Shown here piece by piece: positions 1-9,434 of a stretch of DNA of 64,000 bases. Position numbers and translations under genes: made by a program. The notes beneath the pieces are model-generated. The model searched no databases. It was not told where the DNA came from and saw nothing but the letters and a program-made list of their open reading frames with translations. This stretch comes from Saprospirales bacterium (lineage in GTDB: Bacteria > Bacteroidota > Bacteroidia > Chitinophagales > JADIYW01). The stretch lies in NCBI GenBank assembly GCA_016711605.1, contig JADJSS010000007.1:186001-250000 (forward strand). The letters are read 5' to 3'. Position 1 is the first letter of the stretch. The number at the start of each line of letters is the position of its first letter.

Positions 1-1103
1 TTTTTATCGCGCAATTTCGGGTCAGCAGAACCATCTACAAAAATATCTATTGCACCTTTAAATGTTGCTGTTAATAATTTACCTAAATCAGTAGATATAT
101 CTGGAAGTTTTTCTTTTAATGACAAACCACTTCTATCAAATTTATTATCATGAATTGAAATTGTGGTGCAATATGGACCATATGTTGTATCGTTTAATTG
201 TTTTCCAGTCATGTAATAACTTACACATGCAATACCAATTGTTTTGTTGTTAGTTAATCGGTTATTAAAAACATCAACACTATCGGTTGCCATAATAATC
301 ATGCCTGAACCTGGTGGAATAGATGCTACAATGCTTCCTGGTTTTCCAAAATTTTGAAAATTATTATTAATGCAATCATTGTCCCAAACTTTTGCGTTTC
401 TTCCATTTCCTTGAAATAGTTTTGGCAAATCAAATACTAAAATTCCACCAGCGTTGTTTTCTGCTTTATTTTTATAGATATCAGAATTGATGCAGTTTTC
501 AATTTCGATGCCTGCAACATTGTGATGTGCATAGCAATGATGAATGGTTACATTGGTTGATTGACCAATATAAACGCCAGCATCTGCGCAATAAGAAACT
601 TCGTTGTATTCCATCAATACATTTTTGCATTCCACAGGATAGTAGCCATAGTTTCCGTTGGATGTATCTGCGCCAGTTGTCCACGTAGAATTCATGTGAT
701 GAATATGTACACCATCGCAACCTTTTAGTTTTATGTTATCGCCTTTGGCGTCTTGGACAGTAAAACCTTCCAACGTTACATTTTGGCAATTCGTTACATT
801 AATACCTTCTGCACCTTCGGTTTGTCCCAAAAATGATAAAATTGTTTTTTGTGTGCCTGCACCTTTTATAGTTACATTTTTTTTGCCTTCTAAAGAAAGT
901 GCTTTCTTAAACAAGAATTTTCCTTCTGGAAATTCTACAGTGCCACCATCTTCTACCAAAATCAGTTTTTCCTGAAATTCTTTTTGGAATTTTTCATCAT
1001 ATGAGAAGCCAGCAGTGTCGCCAGCTTTTTTGCTGTTGTTTTTGCATGATTGGAAAGCAATTGCTACCGATAAGAACAAGGTGAAAAGAATGAATTTGCG
1101 CAT
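1..1103 (-). CDS. Right-handed parallel beta-helix lipoprotein (C-terminus cut by window edge)
   Basis: I translated this frame by hand and it is open for 367 codons from ATG at 1103 to the window edge. The N-terminus is a lipoprotein signal ending AIAFQSC, so the mature protein should be lipid-anchored outside the inner membrane. From about residue 70 there are repeated short turns of the type NVTLEGFTV, GVHIHHMNS, NVLMEYNEV, NVTIHHCYA and NSDIYKNKA, typical of right-handed beta-helix (pectate-lyase-like) folds. Such folds often bind or cleave polysaccharide, but I see no diagnostic catalytic set, so the function is open. It resembles the lipoprotein family modelled as TIGR03805 (recalled, not searched). 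Confidence 0.85.
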   Translation of the reverse strand, partial: MRKFILFTLFLSVAIAFQSCKNNSKKAGDTAGFSYDEKFQKEFQEKLILVEDGGTVEFPEGKFLFKKALSLEGKKNVTIKGAGTQKTILSFLGQTEGAEGINVTNCQNVTLEGFTVQDAKGDNIKLKGCDGVHIHHMNSTWTTGADTSNGNYGYYPVECKNVLMEYNEVSYCADAGVYIGQSTNVTIHHCYAHHNVAGIEIENCINSDIYKNKAENNAGGILVFDLPKLFQGNGRNAKVWDNDCINNNFQNFGKPGSIVASIPPGSGMIIMATDSVDVFNNRLTNNKTIGIACVSYYMTGKQLNDTTYGPYCTTISIHDNKFDRSGLSLKEKLPDISTDLGKLLTATFKGAIDIFVDGSADPKLRDK

Positions 1104-1187
1104 TTGGTTGGTTTTTTTACAACGTGAATATAGTAAAATATAAATGATTGAAAACTAAAACAATGCAAATTTATTGTGATTGTTGAA

Positions 1188-2084
1188 TTACTTTTGATAA
1201 ATATTCTCTAATGCTTTTTCTAAAGTTGGGAATTGAAAAACAAATCCTGTTTGTTGAATTTTTTTGGAAGTACAATTGTTGCTCATCAGCAGCATGGTTG
1301 CCATTTCACCCATAACGGTCTTTAATACAAATTCAGGTGCAGGAAACGGAATGAAAGGTCTATGCAAAACATGCGCAATGGTTTTGCTCATTTCTTTGTT
1401 GGTTTTAACATCAGGCGCACAGGCGTTGTAGGTGCTGTTTTGGTTTTTGTGTTCAAATAAATGGATGAAAATCTGGCACAAATCGTCGATGTGAATCCAA
1501 GGCACGAACTGTTTTCCGTTGCCGATATATGCGCCAATTCCAAAACGAATTGGAAAGTCTAACTTTGGCAATGCACCACCATCTTTGCTCAGTACAATTC
1601 CAATTCTTATTTTGCTGACTGCGATATTTATGGATGCAATCTTTTCTACTTCATTTTCCCAAAGCTGGCAAACTTCTGCTAAAAAGCCAGTTCCGTTGGA
1701 TGATGTTTCTGTTAGCAATTCATTTTTTCTATCACCATAAAAACCAACAGCTGATGCGGAAATAAAAGATTGAATTTGGTGTTTTCCTTTTGCTAAATAC
1801 TGAAATAATAATTGTGTTGATTTTACGCGACTGTCGATTATTTCTTGCTTGCGTTCGTCTGTCCAACGTTTGTCAGCAACGCCTGCACCAGCCAAATGTA
1901 TAATTGCAATTGCATTTTCAAACACTTTCTCATCAATAAAATTAGCTTCGATATTCCATTTATATTCATTTGGTTGCTTTGGATTTCTGCAAAGAATATT
2001 TACTTCGTATCCTTTTTCTTGTAAAAAAGTGGTTAATCTTTTCCCGACTAATCCTGTTCCACCAGTAATAATGATTTTCTTCAT
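1188..2084 (-). CDS. TIGR01777-family NAD(P)-binding epimerase (YfcH/SDR39U1-like)
   Basis: A 298-residue extended short-chain dehydrogenase. The N-terminal ITGGTGLVGKRL is the glycine-rich dinucleotide loop; AIIHLAGAGVADKRW and the SASAVGFYGD stretch (YGD about residue 120) are characteristic of TIGR01777. The C-terminal part carries the DUF1731-like tail with the PFPAPEFVLKTVMGEMA segment. Length matches the family. The substrate of this family is unknown; it is widely conserved and sometimes linked to cell-division phenotypes. It is divergent from the ABC importer gene, with 53 bases between the two start codons. Confidence 0.9.
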   Translation of the reverse strand: MKKIIITGGTGLVGKRLTTFLQEKGYEVNILCRNPKQPNEYKWNIEANFIDEKVFENAIAIIHLAGAGVADKRWTDERKQEIIDSRVKSTQLLFQYLAKGKHQIQSFISASAVGFYGDRKNELLTETSSNGTGFLAEVCQLWENEVEKIASINIAVSKIRIGIVLSKDGGALPKLDFPIRFGIGAYIGNGKQFVPWIHIDDLCQIFIHLFEHKNQNSTYNACAPDVKTNKEMSKTIAHVLHRPFIPFPAPEFVLKTVMGEMATMLLMSNNCTSKKIQQTGFVFQFPTLEKALENIYQK

Positions 2085-2110
2085 AATAATAATTTAATAC
2101 TTAAATGTAT

Positions 2111-2118
2111 TACCTTTG
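2111..2118 (+). promoter_or_regulatory. Bacteroidota -7 box TACCTTTG
   Basis: Exact match to the Bacteroidota sigma-A -7 consensus TAnnTTTG, 19 bases before the ATG of the binding lipoprotein at 2138. I could not identify a clear -33 element. It supports the start at 2138 rather than the upstream in-frame ATG at 2105. Confidence 0.65.
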
Positions 2119-2137
2119 TAACCCTAAATCATCATTT

Positions 2138-3931
2138 ATGTTTAAAACAAGTAAAATAATTTTCGTAGCATTTATCTCAATGCTATTGTTCAATGGTTGC
2201 AAAGGCAACAAAGGATCGAACAAAGTTTATAAAGATGTAGTAGTATTGCATTCATTATCCGATTCTAAAGGTTTAAATCCACACGCAACTTCAGACGCAG
2301 AAGCGAGAAAACAATACGACAATATCTATCAAGGAATGATTGGATACGATTGTGCTTCTATGAATCCAGTTCCAGTTTTAGCTAAAGAAATGCCAATTGT
2401 TACTATGCTTGCAAAAGGAATGGAAATTACGTATGAAATTAAACCTGAAGCTGCTTGGGAAAATGGCTCACCTGTTACAGCAGATGATTATATCTTCTCG
2501 TTAAAATCTGGTGTTTGTCCAAAAGTAACGAACGAACATGAAAAACAAGATTTGGAAATTATTACAGATGTGAAGGTTGATCCAGCTAATCCAAAGAAAT
2601 TTACGGTGGTTTTAAAAGAACAATACATTAAATATTTAGATGCTACTGGAAATACAGTTCGTGTGATGCCTGAATATAAATTTGACCCTGAAAAAGTACT
2701 TAGAAAATATACTATTGCACAATTATTAGACTCAAAAAGCGCTGCCAACAGCGACCCAAAAATTACTGCATTTGCTGATTTTTATAATGGTGAAAAAGCG
2801 AACAGAGATCCAAATTATGTGAATGGGTCTGGACCTTATAAATTAGAAAAATGGGAAACTGGTCAACGTATTATTTTAGTAAAAAAAGACAATTGGTGGG
2901 GCGAGAAATACAAAACAACAAATCAGTTTTTTGAAGCAAACCCAAAACGTTTGCAATTTGAAACCATTAATGATTTTAACACCGCAATTACTGCATTGCA
3001 AGATGAAAAATTAGATGAAATCTATGTTACGCCAGCAAAAGATTTTATTGAATTAGACAATTCTCCAAAATTTAAAGCAAATTTTATTAAATCTGAACCT
3101 AATATGTTGGTGTATGCTTATTTGGGTTTAAATACTAGAGATAAGATATTAAGCGATATAAAAGTGCGTCAAGCATTAGCGCATTTAGTAAACGTGGATC
3201 AAATTATTGAAAAGGTTCAATATGGAAAAGCAGAACGTGTGGTTGGACCAATTTTACCAGCTAAGAAAAATGACTACAACGCAGATTTAAAACCTTATGA
3301 TTTTAGTGTTGAAAAAGCAAAAGCATTATTAGCTGAAGCTGGATGGAAAGATAGTGATGGCGATGGAATTTTAGATAAAGTTTTAGATGGCAAAAAAACA
3401 GATTTCAAAATTAAATACTCTTTTAATCAAGGAAATCCTACCAGAGAAACGATTGGTTTGTTATGTCAGCAAATGTTTAAACAAGTTGGCATTGAATTAA
3501 CGATTGGTTCTATGGATTGGTCATTATATCAAGATGAATTAAAAAAAGGAAACTCTCAGATGTTTTATGGTTCATGGATTCAAGATCCAACACCTGATGA
3601 TCAAAAACAAATTTTCCATTCCAACTCTAGAAATGGTGGCTCTAACTATGCTGGTTGGGGAAACTCTGTGAGTGATGCATTAATTGACCAAATTCGTACA
3701 GAAATGGATGAAACCAAACGAGGCCTATTAAATAAACAATTACAAAAGATGTTGTATGATGAAGTACCAAATATCTTCTTATATACTTCGAATTTTAGAA
3801 ACTGTATTCACAAACGTTTCGAAAACCTTCACGAAGGTCCAGTTTATCCAGGATTTTGGGCTGCTGGTTTTAAAGTAAAAGATGGCTACAAAGTAGAAGA
3901 CGACAAAACTGCTACTGCTAAAACTAAATAA
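2138..3931 (+). CDS. Peptide-type ABC transporter substrate-binding lipoprotein (SBP family 5)
   Basis: A 597-residue extracytoplasmic binding protein for a dipeptide/oligopeptide/nickel-class importer. The signal MFKTSKIIFVAFISMLLFNGC ends in a lipobox, and the mature part has the family-5 landmarks: GLNPHATSDAEARKQYDNIYQG near the N-terminus, ENGSPVTADDYIFSLKSG, GSGPYKLEKWETGQ, IKVRQALAHLVNVDQI and the C-terminal SWIQDPTPDDQ region. An upstream in-frame ATG at 2105 would overlap the -7 box, so I use 2138. It is followed by a terminator and then two permease genes; the ligand cannot be told from sequence. Confidence 0.93.
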   Translation: MFKTSKIIFVAFISMLLFNGCKGNKGSNKVYKDVVVLHSLSDSKGLNPHATSDAEARKQYDNIYQGMIGYDCASMNPVPVLAKEMPIVTMLAKGMEITYEIKPEAAWENGSPVTADDYIFSLKSGVCPKVTNEHEKQDLEIITDVKVDPANPKKFTVVLKEQYIKYLDATGNTVRVMPEYKFDPEKVLRKYTIAQLLDSKSAANSDPKITAFADFYNGEKANRDPNYVNGSGPYKLEKWETGQRIILVKKDNWWGEKYKTTNQFFEANPKRLQFETINDFNTAITALQDEKLDEIYVTPAKDFIELDNSPKFKANFIKSEPNMLVYAYLGLNTRDKILSDIKVRQALAHLVNVDQIIEKVQYGKAERVVGPILPAKKNDYNADLKPYDFSVEKAKALLAEAGWKDSDGDGILDKVLDGKKTDFKIKYSFNQGNPTRETIGLLCQQMFKQVGIELTIGSMDWSLYQDELKKGNSQMFYGSWIQDPTPDDQKQIFHSNSRNGGSNYAGWGNSVSDALIDQIRTEMDETKRGLLNKQLQKMLYDEVPNIFLYTSNFRNCIHKRFENLHEGPVYPGFWAAGFKVKDGYKVEDDKTATAKTK

Positions 3932-3949
3932 AAACACTTAACACATTTA

Positions 3950-3981
3950 AAAAAATCCTGTCAGAATTGGCAGGATTTTTT
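3950..3981 (+). terminator. Intrinsic terminator after the binding-protein gene
   Basis: AAAAAATCCTG and CAGGATTTTTT form an 11-base stem around a 10-base loop, ending in a T run. It lies 19 bases past the stop at 3931. It may act as a partial attenuator, giving more binding protein than permease. Confidence 0.8.
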
Positions 3982-4006
3982 TTATTTGTAATTCTTTTTA
4001 TTTGTG

Positions 4007-4014
4007 TATTTTTG
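4007..4014 (+). promoter_or_regulatory. Candidate -7 box TATTTTTG
   Basis: Matches TAnnTTTG and ends seven bases before the ATG at 4021. Since the start point in this promoter class lies only a few bases past the box, the permease mRNA would have almost no leader. In AT-rich DNA a chance match is possible. Confidence 0.4.
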
Positions 4015-4020
4015 AGGAAT

Positions 4021-5439
4021 ATGTTTAAATACATCTTAAAACGAATCTTAATTTTTATACCAACCTTATTGGTAATATCATTGCTCACGTTTTTATTAAG
4101 CGTGAGTGTGCCAGGCGACCCTGTTGAACAAATGCTAAGTAGCGCAAGTGAAAATGGCGGAAAAAATGTATTAGCATCAGAGCAAGCATATATTGACAAG
4201 CGAAAGAACTTAGGGTTGGATTTGCCAGTTTTTTACTTTTCACTTTCAAACAAGGCAACGCCAAAAAATTTGCATGAAATTCCAAAAAAATTACATCGTG
4301 AAAATTTAGAAGTTTTCATTAACAAATACGGAAACTGGAATGAAATTAATTCGTATTATCAATCAGTAAAACAACTGGAAATTGCGGTTTCGCACATTGA
4401 TAAAGATTCTTCTAACGCAGATGCTTTAATTGCTGTGAAAGATAATCTCTATAAATTATACATCAACCATGATGATGCGACGCTAACTTCTGCAAAGAAA
4501 AATATTCAAAAAAATATTCAAATTGCATCTTTACAATCTATAAGTGCACCTTTTCAAAATACAGTTGCTGCATATACAGCGATGAAAACGAAAGCGACTA
4601 CTTGGAAAAATTCGATTCCTTCTATTCATTGGTATGGTTCTCAAAACCAATATCATCAATGGATTACAAAATTTTTTAAAGGTGATTTCGGAATTTCTTA
4701 TCAAGATCAAAGACCTGTAAAAACAGTAATTTGGGATGCCTTGCGTTGGACTTTAATGTTGAGTTTAATCTCCATGTTTATCACCTATTTAATTTCTATT
4801 CCGTTAGGTGTTTATTCTGGCGCGCACAAAGGTTCTAGGTTTGATAAAACAACTACAACTATTTTATTTTTGCTCTATTCATTACCAAGTTTTTGGGTAG
4901 CAACTTTATTAATTATGTTTTTAGGTGGTGGTGATTTTTTAGGATGGTTTCCTGCGTACGGTGTTGGAACCGATGCAATAGATGACTCCATGAATATTTT
5001 TCAAGTAGCTGGTGTTAGAATGTATTATTTGTTTTTGCCATTAGTTTGTTTTATCTATCCAAGTTTAGCATTTATTTCGCGCCAAATGCGTGGCGCCATG
5101 ATAAACACGCTTTCACAAGATTACATCAGAACAGCTCGTGCAAAAGGATTAGATGAAAAAACAGTATTATGGAAACATGCTATTAAAAATTCATTATTGC
5201 CAATTATTACTTTATTCGCGAGCATCTTTCCTTTAGCTATAAGTGGCGCAGTTACTTTAGAAATTATTTTCTCCATTCCAGGAATGGGAAAAACTGTAGT
5301 AGAAGCAATTTTTTCCAGAAACTATCCTATCGTTTATACTGTTGTTATGTTTTCTGCAATTTTAACGTTGGTAGGCAATTTAGTAGCAGATATTTTATAC
5401 GCATTAGTAGATCCAAGAATTTCGTTTAGCAAAAAATAA
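4021..5439 (+). CDS. ABC transporter permease, DppB/OppB type, with a large periplasmic insert
   Basis: Inner-membrane permease (472 residues) of the peptide-type importer. It begins MFKYILKRILIFIPTLLVISLLTF, the standard first DppB helix, and ends with a normal BPD_transp_1 domain: the RTARAKGLDEKTVLWKHAIKN stretch is the EAA coupling loop, followed by PGMGKTVVEAIFSRNYP. Ordinary DppB is about 310-340 residues; the surplus lies between helix 1 and helix 2 (about residues 45-215), probably periplasmic. An upstream ATG at 3967 would fall in the terminator, so I use 4021. The stop is two bases before the next gene, indicating one operon. Confidence 0.92.
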   Translation: MFKYILKRILIFIPTLLVISLLTFLLSVSVPGDPVEQMLSSASENGGKNVLASEQAYIDKRKNLGLDLPVFYFSLSNKATPKNLHEIPKKLHRENLEVFINKYGNWNEINSYYQSVKQLEIAVSHIDKDSSNADALIAVKDNLYKLYINHDDATLTSAKKNIQKNIQIASLQSISAPFQNTVAAYTAMKTKATTWKNSIPSIHWYGSQNQYHQWITKFFKGDFGISYQDQRPVKTVIWDALRWTLMLSLISMFITYLISIPLGVYSGAHKGSRFDKTTTTILFLLYSLPSFWVATLLIMFLGGGDFLGWFPAYGVGTDAIDDSMNIFQVAGVRMYYLFLPLVCFIYPSLAFISRQMRGAMINTLSQDYIRTARAKGLDEKTVLWKHAIKNSLLPIITLFASIFPLAISGAVTLEIIFSIPGMGKTVVEAIFSRNYPIVYTVVMFSAILTLVGNLVADILYALVDPRISFSKK

Positions 5440-5441
5440 GC

Positions 5442-6737
5442 ATGAGTACACCAATTGAAAATAACGAAAAAGAACAAGCATATTGGTCGTATGTAAAACG
5501 ACAATTTAAGAAAAACAAACGCGCTTTGTTTTCATTTTATATCGTTTGTTTTTTAGCGTTCATTGCTTTATTTGCTGATGTATTGGCAAATGAAAAACCA
5601 TTGTATTGTTCATATAAAGGCAATACCTATTTTCCTGTTTTCAGAGAGTATGGTGTAATGATGGGTTTTGCAAAATGGCCACCAGACTTAAGAAACATCG
5701 ATTGGCTGAACACTAAATTTGATGCAGTTGTAAGAGCACCTATTCCATATTCACCAACTACTTTAGATCCTTTTAACTCTGGATTTGTTTCGCCATTTGG
5801 CAAACAAGATGTAACGTCAACAAGATGGAGACATTGGCTTGGTACCGAAAATATTGGCAGAGATATTTTAGCATCTTTAATACATGGAACTAGAATTGCA
5901 TTAACAGTAGGTTTGGTTTCCATGTCTATTGCAACTATTATCGGAATTTTATTAGGTGCATTGGCTGGTTTTTTTGGAGATAATAGAATAAAAATTTCCA
6001 GAGCAAGTGTCATAATGCTATTAATCGGATTGTTTTTTGCCTACTTCTACGGATTTAGCGCACGAAGTTTCACAATGTCAGAAGCATTTTCTTTATCCTT
6101 ACTCAAAGGATTTTTGCAATTTTCGTTTTCAATTCTAATTTTTATTGCTGTTTTAGGTGGATTTTATTTACTCGGATTTGTCTTAAAAATAATTCCTTTC
6201 TTTAAAACTAAAGTTGCAATTCCATTAGATATTATCGTTCAACGACTAACTGAAATATTTTTATCTATTCCACGTTTATTCTTAATACTAGCTATTGTTG
6301 CCATTGCAAAACCTGGTATTTTTTTAGTAATGGCTGTAATTGGTTTCACTTCGTGGACAGGTATTTCGAGTTTTATCAGAGCAGAATTATTAAAAGTGAG
6401 AAATTTAGAATTTATAGAAGCAGCAGAAGCTTTAGGTTATTCAAGATGGCGCATTTTATTTAAACATGCTATTCCAAATGCATTATCACCAGTATTAATT
6501 GCAGTTGCGTTTGGTATTGCATCTGCTATTTTGGTAGAATCATTCTTGTCATTTATTGGCTTAGGAATTCCTGCAGAAGTGCTAACTTGGGGCAAGCTTT
6601 TAGCATTATCGCGTGGTGGAAAATCACAACTTTGGGTAGCCATTTTTCCTGGATTAGCTATATTTTTAACGGTCACTGTTTTTAATTTAATTGGTGAAGG
6701 TTTAACAGATGCATTAGATCCTAGACAGAAGAAATAA
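5442..6737 (+). CDS. ABC transporter permease, DppC/OppC type, enlarged
   Basis: Partner permease of 431 residues. It has the DppC landmarks: YWSYVKRQFKKNKRAL N-terminus, HWLGTENIGRDILASLIHGTR before the core, the EAAEALGYSRWRILFKHAIPN coupling loop and a C-terminal GLTDALDPRQ. Normal DppC is about 300 residues. Extra sequence occurs as a periplasmic segment (about residues 45-125) and as an additional hydrophobic stretch inside the core (about 185-250), which would add two helices. The gene starts two bases after the upstream permease stop. No ATPase gene follows, so the ATPase must be encoded elsewhere. Confidence 0.9.
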   Translation: MSTPIENNEKEQAYWSYVKRQFKKNKRALFSFYIVCFLAFIALFADVLANEKPLYCSYKGNTYFPVFREYGVMMGFAKWPPDLRNIDWLNTKFDAVVRAPIPYSPTTLDPFNSGFVSPFGKQDVTSTRWRHWLGTENIGRDILASLIHGTRIALTVGLVSMSIATIIGILLGALAGFFGDNRIKISRASVIMLLIGLFFAYFYGFSARSFTMSEAFSLSLLKGFLQFSFSILIFIAVLGGFYLLGFVLKIIPFFKTKVAIPLDIIVQRLTEIFLSIPRLFLILAIVAIAKPGIFLVMAVIGFTSWTGISSFIRAELLKVRNLEFIEAAEALGYSRWRILFKHAIPNALSPVLIAVAFGIASAILVESFLSFIGLGIPAEVLTWGKLLALSRGGKSQLWVAIFPGLAIFLTVTVFNLIGEGLTDALDPRQKK

Positions 6738-6768
6738 AGATTGAGTTTTAGAATTGGATAATTATAGA

Positions 6769-8313
6769 ATGCAAACAAACAAACAACATATCATTTTAAA
6801 AAAAATTAAAGAAATTCTTCAATTCTCAAATTATACAATTATACAATTCCTAACTGCCTACTTTCTACTTTTTACTTGCTACTCATTTTCACAAACCATT
6901 ACCAAATCAATTTCAGAAAAAGTGCCAAGTCGTTTCAGCGATTATGATATCATAGGAAAAAATAATCTTGGAGTTGTAGTGCATTATTTTGGCAATAATG
7001 AAAGTGAATTAGTGACTTATGACGATAAATTGCGTGTTGTAAACCGTCGTGAATTGCCATTTAATGGAAAAGGAATTTCATTAGAAAGTTTTGTTTTGTT
7101 AGACAATAAAGTGCTGGTCTTTTATACTACAAACAGCGACTCATATCAATATTTAAAAGTTAAAGAATTAGATGAAAAATTAAACATTCCGAATGAAGTT
7201 TACATATTAGATTCGATTCCAATGATGAATGTAGGAAACGGAAAATCATTTTATGTAAAAACGTCACCAGACAAATCTACTTTTATGGTGTTTAATATTA
7301 TTCAGGCAAAAAATTCTTATTTCATTAAATTCCAATTATATAACCAACGACTGTTCGCTCTTGCTAAAAACATTTTCACGATTACAGATATCAATCCAAA
7401 TGACTTTTCACTTAAATCTATGAAAGTAAATAATGTAGGAAATGTTGTAGGTGTTGTTGGACATAAAAGTAATCTAAACAATAGCGATTACGACTTTGAT
7501 AAATTTGTCATTTTCACTTACAACATAAACACAAAAACAATTGGTGAATTAGAACTTTCCAATCCAAATTATCAATATAAAAACGTCATTAGCGAAGTAA
7601 GCACTAAACGCGATATTGTTTACATTAGTGCCTGTTACCAAAGCACTTTGACCAAAAACGACATTGGTATTGTAAGTAAAATAGTCGATTTTAGAAATAA
7701 TAATGAATTACAAAATTCTAAGATTACATTTAATGAAGATGTGTTAATGAAATCTCAGAATTACGATTTTAAAGCTTGGCAAGATAAAGCAGCACTCATT
7801 AAACCAAAACGAATAATTCCTAGAAGTGATGGTGGTTTTGTTTTGGTGACAGAAGGCGAATATAAATTTACAAAAGTAGAACGTACCAATATAAACAATA
7901 ACAGCTTTTATTATAATCCTGCACCGTACAGTTCTTCTGTTCGCTATATTGACCAAAATCATTATTATGACATCAGCGTTTTTTCTGTAAATATTGATGG
8001 AACGGTAGATTGGCAAGCAAACATGCCAAAATCACAGGTATCTGAAAATGACGAAGGTTACTACTCATCGTTTGCATTTTTTGAAGCAAATAATGTATTG
8101 AAATTTTTATTCAACGAAGATTTCTATAACTCAGGAAATTTTGCGGAATACAATGTAAATCCAAATGGTTTATTAAAACGTCAAAGTGTTTTTAACACCG
8201 AAAAACTGGATTTAGTGCTGGTTCCAATGAAAGCAAAACAATTAGATGGCAATACCATTATTTTTCCGAGTGAACAAAAACGAAATCTACAGTTCGTATT
8301 GTTTCAGTATTAA
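6769..8313 (+). CDS. Exported protein of unknown function
   Basis: About 514 residues. The N-terminal region has a hydrophobic run IQFLTAYFLLFTCYSFSQT that reads as a signal peptide with cleavage near SFSQ; the rest is soluble and beta-rich, without motifs I recognise. ATG at 6769 is chosen; an in-frame TTG lies at 6754. The DNA encoding the signal peptide (6820-6889) consists of word-like repeats of the kind seen between genes elsewhere here, so the N-terminus may be recently acquired or the start may be misjudged. It follows the permease gene by 31 bases on the same strand. Confidence 0.65.
   Translation: MQTNKQHIILKKIKEILQFSNYTIIQFLTAYFLLFTCYSFSQTITKSISEKVPSRFSDYDIIGKNNLGVVVHYFGNNESELVTYDDKLRVVNRRELPFNGKGISLESFVLLDNKVLVFYTTNSDSYQYLKVKELDEKLNIPNEVYILDSIPMMNVGNGKSFYVKTSPDKSTFMVFNIIQAKNSYFIKFQLYNQRLFALAKNIFTITDINPNDFSLKSMKVNNVGNVVGVVGHKSNLNNSDYDFDKFVIFTYNINTKTIGELELSNPNYQYKNVISEVSTKRDIVYISACYQSTLTKNDIGIVSKIVDFRNNNELQNSKITFNEDVLMKSQNYDFKAWQDKAALIKPKRIIPRSDGGFVLVTEGEYKFTKVERTNINNNSFYYNPAPYSSSVRYIDQNHYYDISVFSVNIDGTVDWQANMPKSQVSENDEGYYSSFAFFEANNVLKFLFNEDFYNSGNFAEYNVNPNGLLKRQSVFNTEKLDLVLVPMKAKQLDGNTIIFPSEQKRNLQFVLFQY
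6820..6889 (+). repeat. Word-like low-complexity repeat inside a coding region
   Basis: Runs of AATTATACAATTATACAATT are followed by CTAACTGCCTACTTTCTAC and ACTTGCTACTC. The CTGCCTACT word recurs inside birA (17956-17992), and related words lie upstream of purQ. Here it encodes the hydrophobic core of a predicted signal peptide. Confidence 0.6.
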
Positions 8314-8396
8314 ACATTTCGATTTATTTAAAACTTATACGCATCAACTTGAATATTCAAATTGTACATCGTAAATTGTACACGTAAATCACAGCT

Positions 8397-9371
8397 GTGT
8401 TATCCTATTTTAAAGTACAACAACCTATCTCTTTCCTATTATTTGTAGCAGTATTCATTGGCTTAAAATTTCCGTATTTTTTACATTTTCAAACAATACC
8501 TATTGCACCTGTGCAAAATTGGTGGACAAGTCTCGATTTATTTCTTTCCAATAACGTAGTATTAAATGTTTGTATTGCTCAACTTTGTTTATTAATACAA
8601 GCAATTTGGTTTAATTATTTATTTAATCAAGCAGATTTCCATGAAAGCAATTCATTAATTCCTGCATTAATTTTTGCAACTATTACAGCTACTATACCAC
8701 AATTTAATCAGTTTGATATTTATACAATAATTGGTTTTTTACTCTTGTTGCTCTTTCAGATTACACTCAACATCAACAGCAGAGAATCTGCAAAATTAGA
8801 AAGTTTTAATTTAGGACTTATCGGCGGAATTTTGGTATTAATTAATGTGCATTTCATTGTCCTAATTCCATTTTTATTTTTGATGCTATATGCATTAAAA
8901 TCATTCCGAATCAGTGAATATATCTTGTTGTTTTTCGGGATTTTGTTTGTGTTCTACATGGCAATTGGAATTAGTTATGTTTTTGAAATTCCGCTGATCG
9001 TAGATGACTTAACGCTAAAAACATTTTACTTATTTCAATTTCAAAAAGATATTTACAATGCTATTCTTCTAATTTTAGTTGCTGTATATTTATGTTTTTC
9101 TTTTATCAGCTTACGTGGAATTTTATTTTCAACCAGTTTCAAAAGGAGAAAAAATATTAATATGTTGATTCTTTTCTTCATTGCATCGATAGCAACCGTT
9201 GTTTTTGCTCGAAATTCTGATGAATCAATTTTATCGCAACTATTCATTCCAGTAAGCGTTTTTCTTGCCTTGTTTATGTTAAGAATTCGTAAAAAACGTC
9301 TTGGTGAAATTTTGAATGCTATCTTTATAACTGTAACAATTGTTACCAATATTGTAAGGTTTTTAAAATAA
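8397..9371 (+). CDS. Polytopic membrane protein of unknown function (possibly DUF6427-like)
   Basis: About 324 residues, nearly all hydrophobic, with eight or so probable membrane helices and a C-terminal cluster FKRRKNINMLILFF. The only plausible start is GTG at 8397, giving MLSYFKVQQPISFLL; no in-frame ATG occurs before well into the protein. The N-terminus and layout recall the Bacteroidota DUF6427 family, but that is from memory. It sits just ahead of purQ with 63 bases between. Confidence 0.75.
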   Translation: MLSYFKVQQPISFLLFVAVFIGLKFPYFLHFQTIPIAPVQNWWTSLDLFLSNNVVLNVCIAQLCLLIQAIWFNYLFNQADFHESNSLIPALIFATITATIPQFNQFDIYTIIGFLLLLLFQITLNINSRESAKLESFNLGLIGGILVLINVHFIVLIPFLFLMLYALKSFRISEYILLFFGILFVFYMAIGISYVFEIPLIVDDLTLKTFYLFQFQKDIYNAILLILVAVYLCFSFISLRGILFSTSFKRRKNINMLILFFIASIATVVFARNSDESILSQLFIPVSVFLALFMLRIRKKRLGEILNAIFITVTIVTNIVRFLK

Positions 9372-9397
9372 TTTCGTATTTATTTTTATGATGAGAA

Positions 9398-9432
9398 AAC
9401 TTACTACTTATTACTTAATACTTAATACTATT
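9398..9432 (+). repeat. Word-like repeat upstream of purQ
   Basis: Imperfect repeats of the words TTACTAC, TTATTACT and TAATACT end three bases before the purQ ATG. Same general type as the repeats at 6820, 12990 and 42606. Confidence 0.5.
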
Positions 9433-9434
9433 TC

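Noticed and set aside
733..975. Plus-strand ORF at 733 and a minus-strand ORF at 499
   Set aside because: Both are shadows of the continuous minus-strand beta-helix lipoprotein frame that runs from 1103 to the window edge.
9300..9434. Purine riboswitch upstream of purQ
   Set aside because: The gap is only 63 bases and consists of word-like repeats; no aptamer-like three-way junction could be drawn.
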